Shown one piece after another: positions 7,073 to 14,872 of a DNA stretch of 64,000 nt. Origin of the DNA: Burkholderia cepacia (lineage in GTDB: Bacteria > Pseudomonadota > Gammaproteobacteria > Burkholderiales > Burkholderiaceae); assembly GCF_029962485.1 (NCBI RefSeq), contig NZ_CP073638.1, forward strand, positions 124,001 through 188,000, written 5' to 3'. The notes under the pieces are model-generated. The model had not been told where the DNA came from. It saw only the letters and a program-made list of their open reading frames with translations, and searched no databases. The position numbers and the translations under genes are program-made. The stretch's first letter is position 1; each line of letters starts with the position of its first letter.

Positions 7073-9754
7073 ATGAACATTTCACGCCAGACCTTGTTCG
7101 GCAAGCTCGGGGTCGAGCTTTATCGGGGAATCGAGTCGGCAACGAGTTTCTGCAAGCTGCGCGGGAATCCGTTCGTCGAACTCGTCCACTGGCTGCACCA
7201 ACTGCTCCAGCAGCCGGACGGCGACCTGCAGCGAATCGTGCGCCATGCGGATATCGATCGCGATACGCTCGAGCGCGATCTTGCGCGGGCGCTGTCCGCG
7301 TTGCCGGCCAGTGCGAGTTCGATCAGCGATTTTTCCTGGCATATCGAGGCGGCCATCGAGCGCGGCTGGGTGCTGGCGACCCTCGGTCATGGCGATCGTC
7401 GCGTGCGCGGCGCATGGCTGGTCGCGGCGCTCGTGTCGACCCCCGAACTGCGGCGCGTAATTCTCGCGATTTCACCGGAATTCGGCAGGATTCCCGTGGA
7501 GGATCTTGGCGATGTGCTTCCCGCCTGGATCGACGGGTCGCCGGAGGTAGCCGACGGGCCGTACGATCGCAGCGAACTCGCGCCGGCTCTGCCGGGCGAG
7601 ACTTCGGGGGCCGTGTCGGGTGCGTCGAAGGGCCATTCGCTCGAGCAGTATTGCCTGGATCTCACCGCGCGGGCCCGTGCCGGCGAAATCGATCCCGTCG
7701 TCGGCCGCGAACTCGAAATCCGCACCATGATCGACGTGCTGCTGCGTCGGCGACAGAATAATCCGCTGGTCACCGGCGAGGCCGGCGTCGGCAAGACGGC
7801 CGTGGTGGAGGGGCTTGCGCGTGCGATCGCGTCGGGTAACGTGCCGCCGAAACTCGCAGACGTACGGTTGCTGAGCCTGGACATTGGCGCGCTTCTCGCC
7901 GGGGCGAGCATGAAAGGGGAGTTCGAGGCGCGCCTGAAGGGCGTGCTCGAGGCCGCGGCACGATCGGCGGCGCCCGTCATCCTGTTCGTCGACGAAATCC
8001 ATACGCTGATCGGCGCAGGCGGGCAGGCCGGCACCGGCGATGCCGCCAACCTCCTGAAGCCGGCACTCGCGCGCGGCACGATCCGCACGATCGGCGCGAC
8101 GACCTGGGCCGAATACAGGCGGCACATCGAGAAGGACCCGGCGCTGACCCGGCGCTTTCAGGTGTTGCAGGTCGCGGAGCCGTCCGAGGCGGCCGCGACC
8201 GACATGGTTCGCGGGCTCGTGCCGACGTTCTCGTCGCATCACGGCGTCGTCGTGCGGGACGAAGCGATCCGCGCCGCAGTGACGCTGTCGCATCGCTATC
8301 TCCCGTCCCGTCAGTTGCCCGACAAGGCGATCAGCCTGCTCGACACCGCGTGCGCGCGCGTGGCGCTGTCGCAGCACGCGACGCCGCGCTTTCTGGACGA
8401 CGTGCGGCAGCGCCTGGCCGCCGCAAACGCCGAAGAGACACTGCTGGTGCAGGAGGCCCGTATCGGTCTCGATGCGGACAAGGCATTGAATCGCGTGCGC
8501 ATGCGTATCGACGTACTGGCGACGGAAGAGGCGGCGATCGCGGCTCGCTGGCGCGAGCAGGTGCAGGCCGCGCAGGCGTTGCTCGCCGGGCGCGAAGCCG
8601 CGATCGAGGGCGCAGAGGGGGCGCCGGTATCGGTCGACCGGCTGCGCGAGCTCGAACGGGAGCTGGCCGCGCTGCAGGGCGATGTGCCGCTCGTCTTTCC
8701 CGAAGTCGATGAATCCGTCGTCGCCGAGATCGTTTCGGACTGGACCGGCATCCCGGTCGGTCGCATGGTCACCGACGAGATTGCCGCCGTGCGCCGCCTT
8801 CCGGCAACGCTGGGTGCACGCGTGATCGGGCAACGCGATGCGCTGCACCTGATTGGCGAGCGCGTGCAGACCGCACGGTCGGGCCTCACCGATCCGAAGA
8901 AGCCGCTGGGCGTGTTCCTGCTTGCCGGCGCGTCCGGCGTAGGCAAAACCGAGACCGCGCTGGCGCTTGCAGAGGCACTGTACGGGGGCGAACAGAACCT
9001 GATCACGATCAACATGAGCGAGTATCAGGAGTCGCACACGGTGTCGAGCCTGAAAGGCGCGCCGCCCGGCTATGTCGGCTATGGCGAGGGCGGCGTGCTG
9101 ACCGAAGCGGTGCGCCGTCGCCCCTACGCGGTCGTGTTGCTCGACGAGATCGAGAAGGCGCATCGCGACGTGCACGAAATGTTCTTCCAGGTGTTCGACA
9201 AGGGCTACATGGAAGACGGCGACGGCCGCCATATCGATTTCCGCAATACCACCATCCTGCTGACGAGCAACGTCGGCGCCGACCTGTGCGCGAGCCTGTG
9301 CGCGGATCCGGCGCTGTCGCCGGGTCTCGACGGCCTGCGGGCCGCGCTTGCCCCGGAATTGCTGAAGGTGTTTCCGGCGGCGTTCATGGGGCGTGTGACG
9401 GTCGTGCCGTACCGGCCGCTTTCCGACGACGCGCTCGCCAGCATCGTTCGCCTGCATCTGGATCGCGTCGCGAAACGCATGGCGGACAGCCACGACATTG
9501 CGCTTGCCTACGACGACACGGCCGTGAACTACATCGTCGGCCGGTGCCTGGTGCAGGAGACCGGTGCGCGCGTGCTCATCGGCTTCATCGAACAACACGT
9601 GCTGCCGCGCCTTTCCGCGTGCTGGCTCGATGCGTTCGCCGCGCGGGCGCCGCTCGCGCGCATCGCGATTGGCGTGACCGATTCCTCCGCACCGCCGGCC
9701 CAGGCGCTGAAGTTCGAGGCGACTCCTTTCCATCTTGTCGAGCCGCGCCGTTGA
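7073..9754 (+). CDS. tssH: T6SS sheath-recycling AAA+ ATPase TssH (ClpV)
   Basis: 893 residues. ClpV unfolds contracted TssB/TssC sheaths in the cytoplasm so that subunits are reused. Domains: N-domain (~1-150), which binds a TssC helix; AAA1 with Walker A GEAGVGKT at 235-242 and Walker B VILFVDEIHTL; a coiled-coil middle insertion (~410-530); AAA2 with Walker A GASGVGKT at 619-626 and Walker B YAVVLLDEIEKA; and a ClpB-type C-terminal small domain. The frame is open upstream to a GTG at 6968, but family members begin close to SRQTLFGKL, so the ATG at 7073 was preferred. It heads the rightward operon, 36 bp before tssB. Confidence 0.95.
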   Translation: MNISRQTLFGKLGVELYRGIESATSFCKLRGNPFVELVHWLHQLLQQPDGDLQRIVRHADIDRDTLERDLARALSALPASASSISDFSWHIEAAIERGWVLATLGHGDRRVRGAWLVAALVSTPELRRVILAISPEFGRIPVEDLGDVLPAWIDGSPEVADGPYDRSELAPALPGETSGAVSGASKGHSLEQYCLDLTARARAGEIDPVVGRELEIRTMIDVLLRRRQNNPLVTGEAGVGKTAVVEGLARAIASGNVPPKLADVRLLSLDIGALLAGASMKGEFEARLKGVLEAAARSAAPVILFVDEIHTLIGAGGQAGTGDAANLLKPALARGTIRTIGATTWAEYRRHIEKDPALTRRFQVLQVAEPSEAAATDMVRGLVPTFSSHHGVVVRDEAIRAAVTLSHRYLPSRQLPDKAISLLDTACARVALSQHATPRFLDDVRQRLAAANAEETLLVQEARIGLDADKALNRVRMRIDVLATEEAAIAARWREQVQAAQALLAGREAAIEGAEGAPVSVDRLRELERELAALQGDVPLVFPEVDESVVAEIVSDWTGIPVGRMVTDEIAAVRRLPATLGARVIGQRDALHLIGERVQTARSGLTDPKKPLGVFLLAGASGVGKTETALALAEALYGGEQNLITINMSEYQESHTVSSLKGAPPGYVGYGEGGVLTEAVRRRPYAVVLLDEIEKAHRDVHEMFFQVFDKGYMEDGDGRHIDFRNTTILLTSNVGADLCASLCADPALSPGLDGLRAALAPELLKVFPAAFMGRVTVVPYRPLSDDALASIVRLHLDRVAKRMADSHDIALAYDDTAVNYIVGRCLVQETGARVLIGFIEQHVLPRLSACWLDAFAARAPLARIAIGVTDSSAPPAQALKFEATPFHLVEPRR

Positions 9755-9790
9755 GCTCGACATCCGTCAACCACTGTCAGGAGACTGTTC

Positions 9791-10330
9791 ATGTCCGCTA
9801 GCAGTTCGCAGAAGTTCATCGCGCGCAATCGTGCGCCGCGCGTGCAGATCGAATACGACGTCGAAGTGTACGGCTCGGAGAAGAAAATCGAGCTTCCGTT
9901 CGTGATGGGAGTACTCGCCGACCTGTCCGGCAAGCATCCGGTCGAACCGCTGCCGGCGGTGTCGGATCGCCAGTTCCTGGAAATCGATATCGACAACTTC
10001 GACGAGCGCATGAAGGCGATCCGGCCGCGCGTCGCGTTCGCCGTGCCGAATACGCTGACGGGCGAAGGTCAGATGATGGTCGACATGACCTTTGAAAGTA
10101 TGGAGGACTTTTCGCCGGCCGCGATCGCCGACAAGGTGGAACCGCTGCGCCGCTTGCTCCAGGCCCGTACGCAACTGGCGAACCTGCAGACGTACATGGA
10201 CGGCAAGTCGGGCGCGGAGGCGCTCGTCACCCAGTTGCTGCAGGATCCGGCGCTGCTGAAGTCGCTGGCCGCGGCACCGCGGTCCGAGCGGCACGAAGAA
10301 GGCGCGGCCGATCCGGGCGACGTGAGCTGA
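9791..10330 (+). CDS. tssB: T6SS contractile sheath small subunit TssB (VipA)
   Basis: 179 residues. It pairs with TssC to build the contractile sheath around the Hcp tube. The family signature is plain: N-terminal SSQKFIARNRAPRVQIEYDVE, then KKIELPFVMGVLADLSG, FLEIDIDNFDERMKAIRPR and MTFESMEDFSPAAIADKV, with a variable charged C-terminus (SERHEEGAADPGDVS). CAGGAGAC lies just upstream of the ATG. It is followed after 27 bp by tssC, as in nearly all T6SS loci. Confidence 0.97.
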   Translation: MSASSSQKFIARNRAPRVQIEYDVEVYGSEKKIELPFVMGVLADLSGKHPVEPLPAVSDRQFLEIDIDNFDERMKAIRPRVAFAVPNTLTGEGQMMVDMTFESMEDFSPAAIADKVEPLRRLLQARTQLANLQTYMDGKSGAEALVTQLLQDPALLKSLAAAPRSERHEEGAADPGDVS

Positions 10331-10357
10331 CCGACAAACCGATCGAGGATGACCATC

Positions 10358-11851
10358 ATGGCAAAACAGCAAGCACAGGCCGTCGAGGCGCTGGCAACCA
10401 CCCAGTCCGATTTCACGCAGCTGCTCGAGCGGGAATTCCGTCCGAAGACGGACCAGGCCCGCGCGGCGGTGGAACATGCGGTGCAGACGCTCGCGGAGCA
10501 GGCGCTTGTGCAATCGATCACGATCAGCGACGACGCGTACAAGAGCATCGCGGCCATCATCGCGCAGATCGACCACAAGCTTTCCGAGCAGATCAACCTG
10601 ATCCTGCATCACGACGACTACCAGGCGCTCGAATCCGCGTGGCGTGGCCTGAACCACCTCGTGTCGAACACCGAGACGGACGAGCACCTGAAGATCCGCG
10701 TGATGGACGTCTCGAAGACCGAACTGCGGCGCACGATGCGTCGCTACAAGGGGCTCGCGTGGGACCAGAGCCCGCTCTTCAAGCAGATATACGAGCAGGA
10801 GTACGGCCAGCTCGGCGGCGAGCCGTACGGGTGCATCGTGGCCGACTACTACTTCGACCACACGCCGCCGGACGTCGACCTGCTCGGTTCGATCGCGAAG
10901 GTAGCGGCTGCTGCGCACACGCCGTTCGTGACCGGTGCGGCGCCCTCGGTGCTGCAGATGGAGTCTTGGCAGGAACTGGCCAACCCGCGCGATCTGACGA
11001 AGATCTTTACGCAGAACCTCGAATACACCGCGTGGAATTCGCTGCGCAATACCGAGGACGCGCGCTACGTCGGCCTTGCGATGCCGCGCTTCCTGGCACG
11101 ACTGCCGTACGGTGCGAAGACCAATCCGGTCGACGAATTCGATTTCGAGGAAGACACGAACGGCTCGAATCACGGCCGCTACGGCTGGGCCAACGCGGCA
11201 TACGCGATGGGCGTCAACATCAACCGCTCGTTCAAGCAATACGGCTGGTGCTCGCTGATCCGTGGCGTCGAATCCGGCGGGACGGTCGAGAACCTGCCGT
11301 GCCACACGTTCCCGACGGACGACGGCGGGATCGACATGAAGTGTCCGACCGAAATCGCGATTTCGGACCGTCGCGAAGCCGAGTTGTCGAAAAACGGCTT
11401 CATCCCGCTCGTGCATCGCAAGAACACCGATCACGCGACCTTCATCGGCGCCCAGTCGCTGCAGAAGCCCGCCGAATATCACGACGCCGACGCAACTGCC
11501 AACGCGAACCTGTCGGCGCGGCTGCCGTACCTGTTCGCCTGCTCGCGCTTCGCGCACTACCTGAAGTGCATCGTGCGCGACAAGATCGGCGTGTTCAAGG
11601 AGCGCGAGGACATGCAGCGCTGGCTGAACGAATGGATCATGCACTACGTCGACGCCGACCCGGCGAACTCGTCGCAGGACACGAAGGCGCGCCGACCGCT
11701 TGCGGCGGCGGAGGTGCTCGTCGAGGACGTGGAAGGTAATCCCGGCTACTACCAGGCGAAGTTCTTCCTGCGCCCGCACTTCCAGCTCGAGGGGCTGACC
11801 GTTTCGCTGCGGCTCGTGACGAAGCTGCCGTCGATCAAGGAAGCCGCTTAA
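10358..11851 (+). CDS. tssC: T6SS contractile sheath large subunit TssC (VipB)
   Basis: 497 residues. Its conserved helix bundle includes DHKLSEQINLILHHDDYQALES near residues 70-90, FEEDTNGSNHGRYGWANAAYAMG in mid-protein, and GCIVADYYFDHTPPDVDLL. The C-terminal LVEDVEGNPGYYQAKFFLRPHFQLEG is diagnostic. An ATG at 10349 is in frame, but GAGG at 10345-10348 abuts it and sits 9 bases before the ATG at 10358, so the latter is preferred. The N-terminal segment should contain the helix that ClpV recognises after contraction. Confidence 0.97.
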   Translation: MAKQQAQAVEALATTQSDFTQLLEREFRPKTDQARAAVEHAVQTLAEQALVQSITISDDAYKSIAAIIAQIDHKLSEQINLILHHDDYQALESAWRGLNHLVSNTETDEHLKIRVMDVSKTELRRTMRRYKGLAWDQSPLFKQIYEQEYGQLGGEPYGCIVADYYFDHTPPDVDLLGSIAKVAAAAHTPFVTGAAPSVLQMESWQELANPRDLTKIFTQNLEYTAWNSLRNTEDARYVGLAMPRFLARLPYGAKTNPVDEFDFEEDTNGSNHGRYGWANAAYAMGVNINRSFKQYGWCSLIRGVESGGTVENLPCHTFPTDDGGIDMKCPTEIAISDRREAELSKNGFIPLVHRKNTDHATFIGAQSLQKPAEYHDADATANANLSARLPYLFACSRFAHYLKCIVRDKIGVFKEREDMQRWLNEWIMHYVDADPANSSQDTKARRPLAAAEVLVEDVEGNPGYYQAKFFLRPHFQLEGLTVSLRLVTKLPSIKEAA

Positions 11852-11944
11852 CCGTCCGGTGGGTTCCGCAGGGCCGAACATCTGATTGCTTCGGCTGGCG
11901 ATGATCGGACCGTTTCCAATCGTTTAATAAAAGGAGTACTACGC

Positions 11945-12430
11945 ATGGCACAGGACATTTTTTTGAAGATCGACGGTATCAACGGCGAATCGCTCGACGA
12001 CAAGCACAAGGACGAGATCGAGATCCTGAACTGGGACTGGGAAATCCTGCAGGAATCGTCGATGCATTCGGGGAGCGGCGGCGGCGCGGGGAAGGCAACC
12101 GTCAGGGATCTCACGTTCGAACACAACATCGACCGTGCGAGCCCGAACCTGATGAAGTACGCGCTGACGGGCAAGCACATCGACCAGGCCGTGCTGGTGA
12201 TGCGCAAGGCCGGCGGCAACCCGCTCGAGTATCTGAAGCTCACGATGAGCGACGTGATCGTCACGCGTGTGAAGCCGTCGGGCAGCAAGGCCGGCGAGGA
12301 GAAGAGCCGCGAGACGGTGTCGCTGTCGTTCTCGAAGGTCAAGCAGGAGTATGTCGTACAGAACGCGCAGGGCGGTAGCGGCGGCGCCGTCACGGCGAGC
12401 TTCGACATCAAGGGCAACAAGGAAGCGTAA
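11945..12430 (+). CDS. hcp: T6SS tube protein Hcp (TssD)
   Basis: 161 residues. Hcp forms stacked hexameric rings that make the inner tube, is exported on firing, and can chaperone small effectors. The start AQDIFLKIDGINGESLDDKHKDEIEIL and the motif SGSGGGAGKATVRDLTFEH are typical of the Hcp1 family; the fold is a beta-barrel with one helix. AAAAGGAG 7-8 bases before the ATG is the strongest ribosome site of the operon. The 93-bp gap from tssC and the perfect hairpin after the stop fit separate, high-level expression of Hcp. Confidence 0.97.
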   Translation: MAQDIFLKIDGINGESLDDKHKDEIEILNWDWEILQESSMHSGSGGGAGKATVRDLTFEHNIDRASPNLMKYALTGKHIDQAVLVMRKAGGNPLEYLKLTMSDVIVTRVKPSGSKAGEEKSRETVSLSFSKVKQEYVVQNAQGGSGGAVTASFDIKGNKEA

Positions 12431-12437
12431 GCGCGGT

Positions 12438-12484
12438 GCGCCGCGCGCGGTAGGACATTCGTGTTCTCCGCGCGCGGCGCTTTT
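12438..12484 (+). terminator. Intrinsic terminator/attenuator after hcp
   Basis: A perfect 13-bp GC stem (12438-12450 with 12468-12480) with a 17-nt loop is followed directly by TTTT at 12481-12484. It begins 8 bp after the hcp stop and precedes tssJ. Partial termination here would give a short, abundant tssB-tssC-hcp transcript and less readthrough into the membrane-complex and effector genes. Confidence 0.8.
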
Positions 12485-12509
12485 CGCGCTTCATCGAGGT
12501 GAATTCTGC

Positions 12510-13016
12510 ATGCGTTCGATTCTGACTGCCGCTTTGCTTGCTGGTGTCGTGCTGCTTTCGGCCTGTGCGAGCGGCGAACCGAAGCCGACGGAGCCGATTC
12601 GGCTCGAACTGGTCGTCAACGCGGCATCCGACGTCAATCCGGACGATCGCGGGCGGGCGGCGCCGATCGTGGTGCGCCTCTACGAGCTGAAGAACGACAA
12701 CGCATTCGAGGCGGCGGATTTCTTCACGTTGGAGAAACAGGAGAAGACGGTGCTGGCCGACGACGTCGTCAAGCGCGACGAGTTCCAGTTGCGACCCGGT
12801 GAGCATCGGAAGATCGTCCGGCGCCCTGATCCGGAAACGACCGCCATCGGCGTGATCGCGGCCTATCGCGACCTGTCGAACGCGGTGTGGCGGTCGGTCT
12901 ACACGATGCCTGCCGCGCCCGACAAGGCGTGGTACCGATTCTTCACGCCGAAGCTGAAACTGACCGTCGATCTCGAGGCCAAGGCCGTCAGGATCGACGA
13001 AGCGAAGAAGCAATGA
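12510..13016 (+). CDS. tssJ: T6SS outer-membrane lipoprotein TssJ
   Basis: 168 residues. TssJ is anchored in the outer membrane and binds the periplasmic tip of TssM in the trans-envelope complex. A lipoprotein signal ends in the lipobox LSAC with Cys19. The mature part is a transthyretin-like beta-sandwich: IRLELVVNAASDVNPDDRGRAAPIVVRLYEL, then FEAADFFTL, with GEHRKIVRR before the C-terminal strands. The ATG at 12510 was chosen because it places a hydrophobic signal immediately at the N-terminus; the longer frame overlaps hcp and has none. GAGG lies ~11 bases upstream. Confidence 0.94.
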   Translation: MRSILTAALLAGVVLLSACASGEPKPTEPIRLELVVNAASDVNPDDRGRAAPIVVRLYELKNDNAFEAADFFTLEKQEKTVLADDVVKRDEFQLRPGEHRKIVRRPDPETTAIGVIAAYRDLSNAVWRSVYTMPAAPDKAWYRFFTPKLKLTVDLEAKAVRIDEAKKQ

Positions 13017-13047
13017 AACACGTCGCGCAACGAAACGGACGATACGT

Positions 13048-14394
13048 ATGAGCTGGTACGCCAAGGTCGCCTGGCAGGAAGGGTTGTTTTTCAGACCGCA
13101 ACTGTTCCAGCAACAGGAACGCTATTTCGAGAAGTACGCGCACATGCGGGCGGCGCCGCTGTCACCGTTTTTCTTCGGCTTCGTGCATTACGGGCTCGAT
13201 CTGGAGTCGCTCGCGCTCGGGAAAGTGATCGTCAAGTCGGCCGCCGGCGTGTTCGCCGACGGCACGCCGTTCGATGCGCCGGGCAATACGCCGCTGCCGC
13301 CGCCGTTGACGATCCGTCCGGAACACCTAGATCAGGTGATCTATCTGGCCGTGCCGGTGCGCTTGCCGAACTGCGAGGAAACGACGTTCGAGAACACGGC
13401 AGATTCGATGGCGCGCTACCAGGTGTTCGATACGGAGCTGCGCGACTCGAATTCGGTCGGGCTGGCGCCCGAGTCCGTCCAGCTGTCGAACCTGCGGCTG
13501 CGCCTGGTGCCCGAGAAGGAGCTGGGCAGTGCATGGATCGGCCTTGCGCTGACCAGTGTGAAGACCATCCGCGCGGATGGCAGCATCGAACTGGACGACA
13601 CGCTCGTGCCGCCCGTATCCGGCTATGGCGCGAGCGATCTGCTGACGAGCTGGGTCACGAAGATCCACGATCTCGCTCACTTGCGCGCGAATGCGCTGTC
13701 GCAGCGGCTGGCCGGTACCGACGAAACCACCGCGAGTGCGGCGACGGTCACGGATTACCTGCTGTTGCAGATACTGAACCGGTACGAGCCGTTGCTGCAG
13801 CACATGCTGCGCGTGCCGACCACGTCGCCTGCCGATGTGTACACGCTGCTGATCGCGATGGCGGGGGAACTGTCGACCCATCTGCGCACGGACACGCGCC
13901 GTCCGCTCGACACGCATCCACCTTATCGGCATACGACGCCGCATCTTTGCCTGAAGCCGGTGGTCGACGACACGCATCGGCTGCTCAACGCCGTGCTGGT
14001 GCGAAGCGCGCAAAGTATCGCGTTCGAGGATCAGGGGCATGGCATGCGCAATGCGGTGGTCGATCCGGTGGACATGCAGGGTTTTGCTTCGCTCGTGCTG
14101 GCCGTGCATGCGGCGATGCCGCCCGATGTGCTGCGGCAGCAGTTTCTCGCGCAGGCGAAGGCGGGGCCGTCGGAGAAACTGCCGAGCCTGGTGCGCAGTC
14201 ATTTGCCGGGTATCGCCATGCAGGTCCTGCCGGTTCCGCCGCGGCAGATTCCGTTCAACGCGGGATATATCTATTACGAGCTGACACAGGTCGGGGTGCT
14301 GTGGGAGGAGGTGGTGCGGCATGGTGGTGTTGCATTACACGTGGCGGGGGATTTTCCGTCGTTGAAGCTTGAGCTTTGGGGGGTACGTGTGTAG
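13048..14394 (+). CDS. tssK: T6SS baseplate-membrane adaptor TssK
   Basis: 448 residues. TssK trimers link the baseplate to the cytoplasmic parts of TssL and TssM and resemble phage receptor-binding proteins. The N-terminus VAWQEGLFFRPQLFQQQERYFEKY is a family signature. Other features are FFFGFVHYGLDLESLALGK, the helical middle around HDLAHLRANALSQRL, and the C-terminal GYIYYELTQVGVLWEEV. It is 31 bp after tssJ. In many loci tssL follows tssK directly; here an ~8.5-kb effector block intervenes. Confidence 0.95.
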   Translation: MSWYAKVAWQEGLFFRPQLFQQQERYFEKYAHMRAAPLSPFFFGFVHYGLDLESLALGKVIVKSAAGVFADGTPFDAPGNTPLPPPLTIRPEHLDQVIYLAVPVRLPNCEETTFENTADSMARYQVFDTELRDSNSVGLAPESVQLSNLRLRLVPEKELGSAWIGLALTSVKTIRADGSIELDDTLVPPVSGYGASDLLTSWVTKIHDLAHLRANALSQRLAGTDETTASAATVTDYLLLQILNRYEPLLQHMLRVPTTSPADVYTLLIAMAGELSTHLRTDTRRPLDTHPPYRHTTPHLCLKPVVDDTHRLLNAVLVRSAQSIAFEDQGHGMRNAVVDPVDMQGFASLVLAVHAAMPPDVLRQQFLAQAKAGPSEKLPSLVRSHLPGIAMQVLPVPPRQIPFNAGYIYYELTQVGVLWEEVVRHGGVALHVAGDFPSLKLELWGVRV

Positions 14395-14399
14395 GAGCG

Positions 14400-14468
14400 A
14401 TGGTCAAGAAGGCGCTGGATAGCGAAGTGATTCAATTTCAGGATTTGATTGGCTTGAATTTGATATGA
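14400..14468 (+). CDS. 22-codon ORF with strong ribosome site, coupled to the next gene
   Basis: Not recognised. ATG at 14400 is preceded by TAGGAGCG, which includes the tssK stop codon. The encoded peptide is MVKKALDSEVIQFQDLIGLNLI. Its TGA (14466-14468) overlaps the ATG of the following membrane protein as ATGA. It may be a coupling leader that delivers ribosomes to a gene that otherwise lacks a ribosome site, or the 5' stub of a gene lost when the effector block was inserted after tssK. Confidence 0.4.
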   Translation: MVKKALDSEVIQFQDLIGLNLI

Positions 14469-14800
14469 AAAATCTAACTGAACGTGCACCCGAACCATTT
14501 CGTAAAAACCCTGTGTTTCGTGGTTTTGGTCTTGCCTGGCTGATTTTGATCGCGGGGTATTGGGCGGTTACATCTATCGATCCGATGCGTAACTTGTTTT
14601 GGCGCGGATATTTTTCTCTGGTGCCGCCGGTTGTCGCAGCCTTGGTTGCCGTTGCATTTATTGTGCGCGGAGATAAAGATTTTGCTGGCGGAATATTTGC
14701 CGGCCTTGTCTCTATGCTGTGCGTGATTGTTGTGTTGGTGATTTTTTTAATCGCTGGATATTTGGGTAACTCCACTCCCTTTGTTAACGGCTGGAAATAG
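14465..14800 (+). CDS. Small three-helix membrane protein in the T6SS effector block
   Basis: 111 residues, not recognised. Three hydrophobic segments are visible: GLAWLILIAGYWAVT (~23-37), LVPPVVAALVAVAFIV (~53-68) and FAGLVSMLCVIVVLVIFLIAGY (~78-99). The first is preceded by a positively charged, cytoplasm-like N-terminus. Base composition is lower in GC than the flanking tss genes, like the immunity array downstream. Its place between tssK and vgrG and its acquired composition would suit an immunity or accessory protein of an effector, but nothing in the sequence proves that. The start depends on the overlapping 22-codon ORF. Confidence 0.6.
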   Translation: MKNLTERAPEPFRKNPVFRGFGLAWLILIAGYWAVTSIDPMRNLFWRGYFSLVPPVVAALVAVAFIVRGDKDFAGGIFAGLVSMLCVIVVLVIFLIAGYLGNSTPFVNGWK

Positions 14801-14872
14801 GACGGGGTAGGCGTTATAGGTTGAACGTATTGTGGATGATCAGTGACTCGATCGATTCAAAGGGGCATCGGA

